NCBI GenBank assembly: GCA_004026145.2
Contig: CP034975.1
Span: forward strand, 24,505,861 to 24,569,860
DNA length: 64,000 nt
Source of the DNA: Takifugu bimaculatus
Lineage: Eukaryota; Chordata; Actinopteri; Tetraodontiformes; Tetraodontidae
Direction of reading: 5' to 3'
The first letter of the stretch is position 1; each line of letters starts with the position of its first letter. The translations under genes were made by a program, and so were the position numbers. Positions 37,311 through 53,700 of the stretch are shown piece after piece. The notes under the pieces are model-generated. The model made no database searches, was not told the origin of the DNA, and worked only from the letters and a program-made list of their open reading frames with translations.

Positions 37311-38512
37311 AAATGTATTTACACACCAAATCTAAAATATTCAAAACCCATATCTGTGGATTTATATGGAAACTTCAGCAGAGAACTGAGATTTAAGAAA
37401 TGAGAAATAGATTAAAAAAGTGATAAATAAATGGTTTGCAAGGTGCCCAAGTGGACCAGATTTAGTCTCCGTGTCTGTCGAGCTTATTCCAACTCCAGTC
37501 TGGAGCCCAGACACAGCTGGTTAAACCCCTGGATTGACAGCAGAGATCCAGCAGAGCAGCCCCCCCCCCCCAGTGACACCAAACCAGCTGAGAATCAGTG
37601 TAAATATGCAGATAAATATTAAGGAATAGGGCAGATCGGTCCATATTTCCAGGTAATCCCACTTTATAATTCATTTCTGTCAGATATCACATACCTGCAC
37701 GACTGGCCGGTCCTTTATTCCTCTGTTCTTACTGTGTTTCTACATCCATCCTCTCAGTTCTAGCATCTATAAATGCAACAGGGCGACACACCCCCTGGGG
37801 TGTCAGGGGTCTCAGGCACCCACAACTGAGAGACAAGAGCAGAGAAACAGATTAGTGTTGACCCGCCCTGACCCCTCCCAGGACTGGAACATCAACGCTG
37901 TCATGTTCTGGATGCGACGGCGTGTTTGAGTTTCTCATTACTGCCTCCTCAGTGTCCCGGTGCACAGGTAACACAGGAACAGGAAACACGTGCACATTTG
38001 GAAAAGGGGAAACTCCGAAGTTTTGTTGGAGACTCAGAAGAACTTTGAGATTCCCTCCTCCTGACAAGAGCTGCTAACATTTCAGCTGCTGACACAACTA
38101 AATGCGAAGGAAGGAAGCTGAGGAAGCTGTGCACACTCACACCTGCGCGCTTCCTCCTCATCTCTGGTTCTCCAGTTGGCCTTGAAACCGAGCTGAAAAG
38201 TTCCACACCGTAGTTGCAGTTGCTGCACCTCTTTACCCAGAGATGGACGTGACCTTGACCCACATGACATTTGGCCTCATAAACAGGTGATTAGCGGGTT
38301 TCAATACATCACCATGCGTTCAAAATAAAAGGCTGGCGACTGTGATTGTATCAGAATGCTCATCCTCACATGTCAGAACTATGAAAACAGGTGTGAAAAA
38401 CCAATAGAGCTGGGAAAGGTAACACGCTTTCCTCTGGTGCAGCCAACACGGTCGACGAGGGGGAAAGAAATGGTGCCGGCAGCAGCGCGAGTGTCTGTGC
38501 GTAATGCTGAGG

Positions 38513-38553
<41 letters not shown>

Positions 38554-40310
38554 CAGACAGCTGGTTGTGCTGCATGAATATAGAAAATGACTCATTGTCA
38601 TCAAAGCGCCACTGACAGACGCTGAAACTGGATCAGCAGAGCAACAGAGATCTGCTGCCTTCATCGAACCTGTCGACTCAATCAGAAATGATCGCGTTTG
38701 GTTTCTTGAATTAATGAACCTGTTTAAAACAAGCACATCTGCCATCGTCTGTCCATCCGTCATCATCTGCCGCAACAACGGAGAGCGAAGATGTTGCAAA
38801 GAATTCCTCCAGTAAGACAAACTGGAGCTCTGCGCTCAACCAGTCACTTCTTAAATCCAACTAAAGCCCATTTCTCTGGTGAGGGGGCGATGTTTTCATC
38901 CCACGATAGCCCAATGTGGCGAAACCTGACACGTTGTAATGTTCGGTGTGGATGTGTGTTGACTGTACATACGAGCAACATTAATTAAACCAGGAGGATA
39001 AAGAGCTGCCAGTCATCGCCTCAGGCCGGCTAATCCTCGCGTTCACATTAAAAGGTCAGAGCAGTCGTGCATGCTAGTGGAAAATGAGTCACACCCAGCA
39101 ACATGTGAGCAAAGGGAGGCTTTAAAGTAGCTGTGCATGCTGCACAAGTGAGTGAATGCATCAGTTAGCAGGTGTTAAGCTCCTGTAATTGTCACGGGGG
39201 AGGCGATGATATAAATCCAAATGGGCAGGAGAAACACCCAGCGTGATATCTGAGACGTGGATGAGAGCGGTCATAATCACCGGAGAGAGTTCTGGGTGGA
39301 GCCGGGTGAGCCTGGTGCATACGGGGGCAGAGGGAAGCAGCGGTTTAGCCCCACATAATGAGCTGCTTGGCCTGCCATTGTTTCCCCATAGACGCTCATC
39401 TGCGTTTGGCCCTGGCTGGTGGCAGAAAATCCAGTCTCCATTGTCTGGATTATCAGCACTAAAGCCTGGGGGCCACATGACACGGCAGGCCCGGGGTTGG
39501 CTCCTGCAGGGGGATTTCAGGCTTTGTGACGTCACAGATATTCTGAAAAATGTCAAAATGGGTCTCAAAAGGGAATAAAAAACAAATTCAAAAGCAAGAA
39601 ATGTGAAAGCCTTGTAAAGCAGGCCTTAAAAGGCAGCTGCAGTCATGGCTCCCAGCCCAGTCTAACCAGTTTGGCAGGACACTAAACCACCCGAAACAGA
39701 CCTTAGACAATGTTCTCAATTCTTTTGGACCCAGACCCAGTTTGGGACGTGAAAATTGCATTTAATTTGGATAGAATTGGCATGAAAAACTCACTGAGGA
39801 CGAAAGAGACCGACAGACTGCCCAGGTCAAAGTCCAAGGTCAAGCATTCTTCTGGATTTTATTGAATTCAAAAATAGATTGTATAAAAGTATAAGTAAAA
39901 GTATAAGTCAGTCTGAGGGAACAGATACAAACTATTAATAACTTTGAAGTTTCTAGGTGGCCTAAAAACTGTGTAAATCCATGAGTAAAGTCAGGTAGAG
40001 AACGTGTTAAAGAGAAGAGCCCCTTGTTCTTGACTGATTTTATTCTTTACTGCTTAATACTCACAGGCTGACACACATGTGGCACTGTTGTCTCCTGTCT
40101 TCTAGCTTTAGACATTGTTGCAATAGTGGACAAACTAAATGAAGTTATTTAGACTGGAAGTTACCAGAGGCAGGAGCAGATCCAGCACTGTGCTCATGTA
40201 CACGTGCATCCGTGTGTGTGTGTGGATTGCTACCACGTCCTGCTTCCTCCTGCATCACTCAGCGAGGATGAAGATCATCCCACAATCAGTTCATAAATAA
40301 CACAGACACA
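37311..40310. other. Gene-poor interval between the methyltransferase and the lectin locus
   Basis: It contains a C-run at 37561-37571, a (CA)n at about 38515-38550 and no exon I can support. The frames at 38320-38820 and 39161-39568 lack domains and splice logic. Confidence 0.5.
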
Positions 40311-40396
40311 AATAATTCAAATAAAACAAAACATTTATTTGATGAGTTTAACAGGCACATTAAGCTTTGTTAACGCCTCATAGTGCAGGCATCCAG

Positions 40397-40443
<47 letters not shown>
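40397..40443. repeat. (CAT)n trinucleotide repeat
   Basis: About 15 tandem CAT/ATC units just downstream of the lectin 3' end. Confidence 0.95.
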
Positions 40444-40444
<1 letters not shown>

Positions 40445-40595
40445 ACAACAACAATCAGGCCTTATAACAGCAGAAAAATCTATTTTTCTTTACAGAGTCT
40501 ATTCCATTTGACAAAGTTGAGTTAAAAAATAGACAAAAACATATTTGAATATAGTGCAAAATGAGCATAAGCTCCTGTCAGGAGCGTGACGTCAG

Positions 40596-41678
40596 TTATT
40601 CTGGGTGGGAGCAGATGAAGGCCTCGGTTTCACTACACCTTAGGTCGTTAAACTTTCCATTTGCTGAAAGTATAAAAGGAAGACAGCATTGAAAGAGGAG
40701 AAATGTGCAACATCCCTGTTTAAAACGTCAGAAAACGGGGTGACGTCAGCCCTACCGAGCAGTTCCACACAGTTGTCGACATTTGACGTGGGTCTGGGCT
40801 TCCCTGGGCGCCAGTCAGCGTAGATCCAGGAGGAACCATCCAGCCAGACAAAGCGGCCGGTCTGAAAGACGGAGGAGTCACTCACTACTGTCACACGCAC
40901 ACTGGTGAAATGGTGGCGCGGCCAAACCAACACACCGTCAAATATCGTTGTCCTCCCACCCAGACGTGCGTCGGGGCCCCGTTGGCGCGCAGAATCAGGC
41001 GCATCACCTGTCTGTGCAGGTGCTGGCTTGTGATGGAAGCCAGGTGACCGCCAGCAGAGAGTTTTTGGCAGAATACCTACGGTGGAGTTCAGTAACAGTA
41101 GCGTGAGAGCGTGCACATCACTTTGGAAACATTTGGTGCTCTATCTCTGAGGGGTTCTGTCCGAACCTCAGGCAGTTGCGGGCCGTCTTTGGCGCTCTGA
41201 AGAACCGGTAACACCTGCCATCATGGGAAAAACCAGGACAGTGGTGCCCCTCCTTTGGCTGAAAGGCGGAATTACAACACATTATATTTATAGTCAGAAA
41301 GAAGAATCTTTTCCACGCTTCAGTCCAACACAGAAGCAGTTAAAGATGATATTTCTGGCTTCTAGAGCCACCGTACTCTGGATTTCCTGCTGGTCCTCCG
41401 GCGCTGGATCAGCCTCCTCCACGGGGCCCTCGGCAGGAGGGCCGTCTTCTACCACTTGGCCCGGGGACCTCGTCTTTACCTGGCGACATTCCCAGAGCCA
41501 CTGTGACGAGAAATGCAATCCGAAATTACCCATTCAGATGTGTGCATATTATTCACTTTAGTTCAAATAATTTTTTTCTTCCAAAAGCAATTTTTCAGAG
41601 CAATCAAGCATTTGAACAAAGACTGAACTGTTGAAATCTACCTGCAAGACTCAGAGCGAGCAATGTCAAGGTCTTCAT
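40596..41678 (-). pseudogene. C-type lectin-like gene with two frame breaks (secreted CTLD family)
   Basis: Exons (minus): 41678-41642 (signal peptide MKTLTLLALSLA), 41500-41372, 41258-41167, 41076-40936, 40861-40756 and 40663-40596. CTLD landmarks appear in order: HCPGFSHDGRCYRFF, FCQKLSAGGHLASI, VWVGGQRY, WLDGSSWIYADWRPG, DNCVELL and RCSETEAFIC. The total of 573 nt is divisible by three, yet exons 2 and 3 each need a frame change. Exon 2 read from the signal peptide stops after about 30 codons, while an acidic propeptide-like frame is open beyond. Exon 3 carries the CTLD frame but ends out of phase with exon 4. The sugar-binding EPN/QPD and WND motifs are absent (RPGKP and FND instead). It resembles small secreted fish lectins. 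Either a recent pseudogene or sequence errors would explain it. AATAAA at 40334-40339 (minus). Confidence 0.65.
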
Positions 41679-41699
41679 CTTGGCCAGTTTATTCCAGAG

Positions 41700-44640
41700 T
41701 AGAAAATGTGGCTCCAGTGGCTGCAGCTGGCGTTTAAATGTGTTTGGTTGTCGGATTAACAACTAAAACTCCTCCTGTTAATAACTGTTACTTGTTATCT
41801 TATCGTATGAAAAGTACACGTGACTGCTTTGAGTCCTCTTGGCCTCTTAAACTCACAAATTAACACGTGAGCAGAGAGCAGCCAGTCTGATATCAACCCC
41901 GACTAACCCTAATAACCCACTTAGTGTACCTACACCAGGTACACACATAAACTATCATTATATCCTTTTTTTCTATTAAGATATAAATCCCAGCTTACTT
42001 TTACTTTTATATTCTTTATTCTTCTTGATCTTGTTTCATTATTCCTATAAATGATCTTATCCTTTCATCTGGTTGTCTAGAATTCTTTCATCATGTTAGT
42101 GTTCATCTTATATTAAATCATTCTTTTGATCTCAGTTAATTATTTAAAAACCATTTTACCAATATCATACAAAATGTGGAGCCGGCTCTTCTTGATCTCG
42201 AGCCCGGGCCCTTAATGGGAGGGACCTTTCCGCTCCCCCACACCCCTCAGATCAGCAGGCCACTGCAGCAGAACCCCAACCCCAACTTTCTAAGCTGAAC
42301 TTTAAGCACAAGTGTCCATCCTCATATAATCCTCATAGTCTTGTGTGGAAATAGATCAAAATGAATAAATAATATAATAATAAAAATAAATTACACTCAT
42401 GTCATTGACATTGAAGCAGATTCTATAAACTCTTGGGTCATCAGGGTTCCACACATGCTTCTGTGGCTTTACAGTGTTTCATGTAAATATTGACAGGATT
42501 TATTACCTCACGTGTTGTTGTTGTTTGTCTGAGATTTCATTCACCTGATTCTGTGACCGGCTGAAGCTCCAGAAAAATAACTTTATTATGTCTGACATAT
42601 AAAACAAAGAGCCTTTAGACTCTTAATCAAATGACCTGATTTTGACCTGCTTTCCTCCCTAATCCACTGATAATGCCAGTGAATAATATCACCACATGTC
42701 ATTTTGCAAATTAAACCATGAATACAAACGTGAGCACGAGTTCAGATGAATCCGAACGACTTTGTCGCTCATGTGGGATTCAACTCGAGCCTCCTCATAT
42801 TTTTTCTCGACGCTGCTCTCAGCTGTGATGTGATGTGAAGCTGGGAGCTCACGTTACTGCTGACAGCTGCAGGGGGGCCGCCACACACGTTCTGTCATTC
42901 ATGTGTGCGGCCAAACACAGCATGCTAATGCTAGCAGAGCTAACGGGCCCAGAGTCTTTATTTGATATGCAGATGTTTCCTTCAGAGCAGTGATTTAAAA
43001 AAAAAAAAAAAAAAGACATTAAAATGGCTGCATTCCATTTCTCTTTTTTCAGTTGCAAGCCATCTGCAGACCGGAGCTTCATCACAACACGGCTGCTGTC
43101 AGTCGGGGAATCTCTCTTGTTTAATTGCAATCAATAAGATATTGCCAATATGGTCACATGCTAACTAAAACATTGAATACTGGGTTGTATGACTTGACAC
43201 TACCATCCTCGTATCATATTTTATCATCCAGTATCATATCGAACATGTTTGTGTAAAGCCAGCAGTTGTCGTCATGAATCTATGTGCACGAGTGTCACTG
43301 TGTGTCACATGACATCAGCGAGGCAGCTGCCGGCCGCTTGTGAACAGGTGCTGCTGCAGATATCACCCTCAGCTTGTCTCTCCCGGCCTGTGCTTCTGCA
43401 CACGTGTGCGTGCGCGTGTGTCTTTGTCTGTGCATATGCCCACAAATGTATCAGCATGTGTGCACATTAATGAGGACGCGGGACAATGTGCTGCTGTGTG
43501 TGGAGGGTGCTGGTGAGAAACCCAATAGCCAAGGACACGGTAGCTCAGCCAGCAGCTGTCCCGTCTCTGCACCTTCTCCGCTGACATGTAGGGAAAATGG
43601 TGACCAGTAAGATGCTCATGATAACATTCAGAGAGGAGCACAGGCGCCCATTAATGGGTTTGGTCCTTTTGTTACATGCCCACGCGTTTACTCATTTGAT
43701 AATAAACACGTTATCCACACAGCAGTTGCCTGCAGAGCAGAAGAAAAGGTGAAAACAGGAGAAGTGGCGGCTGCAAAGGTCTGCTGAGTGAAACATGTAT
43801 TGGCTGATGCAGCAGAAAATGAAATCCTGGACAGCAACACGGTCCCAAACATTCAGTTATACTGTTCAAGGGTGAGAAAACTGTCCATCTCACCAGGGAT
43901 GACTTGTGTTTGGAATGTTGCTTTAAGCCATAAAGACACCTGATTTAAGGGGAATAAAATCATCTGGAGCTGCAACTAGAGATGATGTTTATTACCATGC
44001 AGACAAATGTGATTCAGCCTCGTAGTTTCTGCATTTTGTTTACATGCTGACATGAATACTGGAGGTTTTTCAACTTATGTCCCTCCAGAATCCGACACAT
44101 CCAAAATTCAATGAGCTTCTCCTCTGTCCAACATCATTTCCTGAACATTTCACTGAAATCCCAGAAACACATACAAACAATGATGGACCTGTCTTTATTA
44201 GTTTAACTCTTATTGGGTGACCTTACGCATTAATAAATATTATATATAACGAAGATGAAAGTGAGCCTATTGTCAATTCTAATATACTATTTAATGTTAT
44301 ATTAGATTTCCAGTAATCATTGCTTTAGATTCATAGGAATCAGAATTACCAGTAACGCACATCCAACCATTGGAATTGAACAAAGAACTTTCCTATAAAT
44401 CAACTGTACAGTCATCAAATCAGTGAAGAGCCCCCCCAGAAACCCTCGGGAGGCTTTTGCATCATGCAGAAGGTCCTAAATGATAGTTTTGATTGTTATT
44501 TGAGGCTGAACTCGCTGCAACCTGAATAAACCGTAACCAGCCTCACTCTGTTTCTGACAGCAAAGTGATGTTAATACAGTCCGAGGGAAGAAGAGGGAGA
44601 AATAGCCGCACCAATCTCGACAGCGTGACCTCCACAGTCA
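41700..44640. other. Intergenic region between the lectin locus and jam2
   Basis: AT-rich, with a poly(A) run at 43000-43013. No exon, RNA gene or clear mobile element recognised. Confidence 0.5.
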
Positions 44641-44838
44641 TGGCGGCTCGCGGTGGGCGGCCTGCGCGCGCTCCCCGTCAGTTGTCGGGGAAACGGGAGC
44701 GCGCACGCGCGTGCAGCAGCAGAGGGTCAGAGCCAAAGAGTTTTGGAGCTGCAGAGTTTTGGAGCCAAAGGAAAGTTGATGCTGACGCTGCTGACACACG
44801 CACGGAGCTCCGCACGGACGCCAGACCCCGGGAACAGC
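44641..44838 (+). promoter_or_regulatory. jam2 GC-rich promoter/5' UTR with an NRF1-like palindrome
   Basis: CpG-dense sequence directly upstream of the jam2 ATG. GCGCGCACGCGCGTGC at about 44699-44714 resembles the NRF1 site GCGCATGCGC. No TATA box. Confidence 0.5.
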
Positions 44839-49148
<4,310 letters not shown>

Positions 49149-49695
49149 GGAGGAAAAGCTTTTTTCCACCTCAACCTACGGGGGACAGCGTTTTCTGTGG
49201 CGCCATGACGCCGCTTTGCTGTTTTCTGGGACAGATGGAGCCACAAATATCAGAAAGAATTCACTCCTTTATTTAGCAACGGTTGGAAATATGATTAATT
49301 TCTACTCAAACAAGAGAAAAGTCGGGGTTTCATATAGATTATATTTTTCCACTCTTCTAGTTCAGTGTTATCTATGAGCAAGTGTCTGTTTATGACGACT
49401 ATACACAGTATTTTTAGGCTTTATATGATGCTGTTTGTTGTTTTGTATGTATCTTGGACTATATTCTCTTGTTATTTTTGCATATTTTATAAACATAGAT
49501 GTTTGTGCACTGAGCCCATAATGTTGCTTTTTTCTTTGCTTGAATTTGGCTGTATGAGTTTGAAGAATGTGAATTCAGTGACAAATGAACAGGTGTCTGC
49601 ACACACTGAACTGTGCTCTGCAATATTTTTAATCTTTAATGCTGTTTTGATCATTTTAATGTGTTGATAATAAAAGAAATCTGTTACAAGACGAA
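49149..49695 (+). other. jam2 3' UTR
   Basis: AT-rich sequence ending just after AATAAA at 49669-49674. Confidence 0.7.
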
Positions 49696-50633
49696 TGCAC
49701 GTTTGGTTGGTGGGTTGATACATGTCACAAAGGTTTGTTTATAGGAGCACTTTTATATGTGGTGTGTAGTGTTATGTTCATCTCTGAAATATTAAAAATA
49801 TAGCAACTTTTATCCTTAAACCATAAAATGTCTCTTTTAAGTGTTATAGTCTTTATTCCTGCCCTAGTCCAGGTAAAACACAGGCAAACAGCAAAATAAA
49901 GCCTCTTTGTCACAGCATGAAGTGCACTAAGCACGAAGGAGGCTCTTTAATTTTTATAAATTGTGTTAAAAAGAACTTTTTCAGATTTATTCCAGACCGC
50001 TATATTTCGCCACTTCGTCATTTAACCACCAGATGGCGCTCCTGCGCGTGTATTGAGGAAAAGTTGCAAAACGTTGAAAAACATGCCAGTGCAGCCATTG
50101 CTTTTATTTATGCTGTTACTTAAACCCCCTGAGCATTCGGGGAACACCCCCGGTTTGGCCAGTATGTCTGCATTTGTGTATTATTTCTGTTATTTAGGGT
50201 TTTTGCAGCCCCTTTCACAGGCTTAGCTAATGCAGAGCCTATTGTTTCATCAGTAAATCTGAGGCACAAGAGGTTTCTTAGGTATTTTTCCACCACTAAA
50301 TGTTTTTGATAATAACATGTTTTGGGAAAATACCAGTTAATAATAACAAGTCCATACTTCACCACATTTCCCTTGTAAACCCTAAATATCTTCCTGGTAG
50401 CTTGATTTAAGGCTGACGTCAGGCAACAGAAACTCACAGGATGTGTGTGTGGTCCATCACACACACATCCACTTCTGGTACCGGTTATACACTTCACCAG
50501 CTTCTTTATACCATCTTTCCGTAAGTCGTGTCATCGCACCACATGACATCGCATCACATGAATAATTAAAAAAAATACTGTTAAGAATGATCATATGTGT
50601 GAAGACATGAGATTAAATCTGACAGGAGGCAGC

Positions 50634-50636
<3 letters not shown>

Positions 50637-50698
<62 letters not shown>
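50637..50698. repeat. (CA)n microsatellite
   Basis: Pure CA dinucleotides, about 31 units. Confidence 0.95.
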
Positions 50699-50701
<3 letters not shown>

Positions 50702-53700
50702 CAAACATCCAGATGTGGTGGAGGGTTAATTGATCCTGGCTCGCCAGCAACAGTTTGTGGTTCCCTTTGAACATCTTAACAGGCCTTTTTTAATGGCTGC
50801 TCGTCCCGGTTTACAGCTCGGTGGGACTGTTACATCACACTTTGTAAATGTGAGCTTCCGTGTCGGAAAGCGACAGAGGAGAGGGAGTGTGAAGATAAGC
50901 GAGAGAGAGAGATGTGAGTGGAGTGTGAGGGGGTGGTGGATGCCAAGTGAAATCTGTGTTAGTACCTTTGTCTTCTCAGATGTTAAATTAAGCTTCAGAG
51001 CTGGTTTTCACCGATGCGGCCGCGTCCTCCTGCTGCAGAAGAGCCTCCACAACGGTGCAGTTTGAGCTGCCGTGAAAGCATCAGGAGCATTTCTCACCAC
51101 TGAAGGGTTGGCACGCTGCTAATGGAAGACGGCACAAAAGCCTCACAACACAGCAAAACTCTTTTATTCTACACTACACTTCCCTTCTGCCGGTGCTTAA
51201 TTGTGAGTTGTCTTGTTTTTTATTTCCTTCACCCCCCCCCCACCCCCCCCCCCCCTTTTTGTTTCTTGTCCTCGTCTTTGTCCCTCAGCTCCAGGATTTT
51301 GCTAAACTTACATCACACAGACGCTGATGTATTTATGCCCTGGGGGAGTTGTTGTGGCACAGGGAGCAGGAAGACGGCTGACACGAGGATTACCACAGGA
51401 AACCCCTCTTTCCTGCTGCAGCAGCACCAAATGGCAGCATTTAAACATTTAAACCCCATCAGTCCACATCCCCTACAGGCTCATGAAATCTTCATGCCGA
51501 GCTTCTCGGAGGCCGCTGACAATCTTGGCCACTCAGTTTGTATTTGTGTCAAGAGATGTGCAACTTTCCACAATAAAACCGTTATGTGTAATTAGGGCAG
51601 AATTTGGTGATGAAATGTTTTGTTTTGGTTATTTTTTGTCGCCCTTTTTTGCTCTGCATCAGCTCAAATGGGAACAGTTTAACATGAAAACATTTAGCCT
51701 GAAAAACACATCTGAGAAAAGAGAGGAGAGCAGCCTCTCCCATGTTTAAATGTACATAGATTAGATCTGTGAGCAATGCACACACACACACACACACACA
51801 CATTGGAACATGGGTAGCACCCTCTTCAGACATGAGCGGCAGCTATAATCTGCATGGCAACCATCACAGGATGGAGCTCTAATGTCCAGCACAGTCAGAG
51901 CTCTCTTGATCGTCCACCGTCAGAGAACCTGAGGTTTCCCTCCAGAACAACTGTCTTATTTAGTTTTGCTGCTTCTGACGGACTTGGTTATTTTGGTCAC
52001 GTTGCGGTTAGAAAGGTCAAAAACCCGTTTTTTATCACTATCTCGGTGGGGGGTGTTGCACCAGGGACTGCGGCATTAAAGCTGGATCCACCGAGCGGAA
52101 CTGTCAGACGTCCGCTGGGCTCCCTCACCGTCCATCACCTGAGATCCTGAGCTGCGCTGCGCTGCTTGATAAGGCTGCTTAGCATTCAAGAGGAATCCTC
52201 AGCACTCAAGTGCTCTCAGTATTATGCTTTTAACTCATTCCCCTCAGGACCGGAGGAAGGGAGAGCAGGGAGCAGGAATGGGATGCAGCAACACAAGGAT
52301 CCTTCTGGGATGACTGAAGTTTCACAGGACAAAAGCCTGTTATTGAATTCCTGTCATGATTCTTTGGATAATAACCTCCACTATCCTATCCAGCCCCCAG
52401 GATACAGTTAAAGGCTTTTGCAACGCTTCTCCCATCTGACTGCAGGAGCCGGAAATGTGTTGCTGCATACCAGCTACTGCTACCCCCCCCCCCACCCCCC
52501 CTCCCATGCCTGCTGCTTAAAGCCCTATCTTGGATTAGACTTTCAATCCTTAGTGCAGAGCTTTGAAAACATCACAATGCTCCTCATCAGTATTTGGCCA
52601 GTCAAGCCGAGCTGCCGCGGAGAATAACTTTGCCTGGCTCACGCTCGGGGAAGTTGAGGCCCCGTCAGACGGTGGTGGAGGCGGCGTGCACCTGTGCCAC
52701 AGGAGCCACGATCAAACTTGATTGCTGTGTGATTTGAGCGATCTCAGACCCGCAGCTCATCAGCACGCCTCGCAGAACCCGGCCACGTAACGCCGCAGCC
52801 GCAGGAGTGCAGGGGTTACCGGAGCCTGATGAAATCAGGGAAAAGGCTGATTTTGACATTGAAACCCTGCAGAGGCTCAGACTTGTTGGGACATCATCCT
52901 CTCAGGAGGCTGATCAATTCATATGAAATCAGGTCCAGTCAGGCGTCTGTCCGATTAGAAAAAACCCGTCTCCTCTGATCTGCTGGGTTTAATTACTCGC
53001 ACAGCTCCGGCCTACCGATGTGGTACCAGATCAAAAGTCCCAGAACCCAGCAAGCAGAAGGCATGCAGTCTGGTCTGATGCTATTTCAGACCTCCTTCAC
53101 TCATCCTCCCCCTCAGCCAGGAGGCAAGACGGGGGAGACAAACCCCACTAGCATATGAGACCGCGGGAGGCATCTTTAACATGGAAAATATTTACAGGAG
53201 GAGGAGAGTGGACCCACATCTGCCTTCATTTCTGCCTGCTGGACGCCCCAGGTCCTCAGTTCTGTGCACAGGCCCGATATTCTGCAGTCTGGGTCTGGCA
53301 TCAGATGATTAAGAGACCAAGGTTAGCCTTTCCCTCCTCTACTCCGCACATTCCTATTTTTCTTTCCAAAGCTGATGTTTTGTTTGTCTTCTTCACGTGT
53401 CCAAATCTCTCGCTCCCCCCACGTTTTGCTGTGACTCGCCTGAGGTTCAGGTTTGATTATAGCTCCGCTCTCCCTGATTACAGCTTCTCGTCTCGGCGAG
53501 TGATGTCGTCTTCCTGCCGCTCTCCCTCCCCCTCGGCTGAAATGACCTTGGCAGCACAACAGAAGGTGTTTTATCAAGATGGAACTAAAAAAAAAAACCC
53601 TGAAAAGGATCAAAAGTCGGAAGTATCATTTTCCAAGAAGCAATATGTGTTAGCAGGACAAAGGGGACACAAACCATTACACACACTAGATAAGAACGAC

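Noticed and set aside
38320..38820. 166-codon minus-strand frame
   Set aside because: Crosses a CA repeat and carries no recognisable domain.
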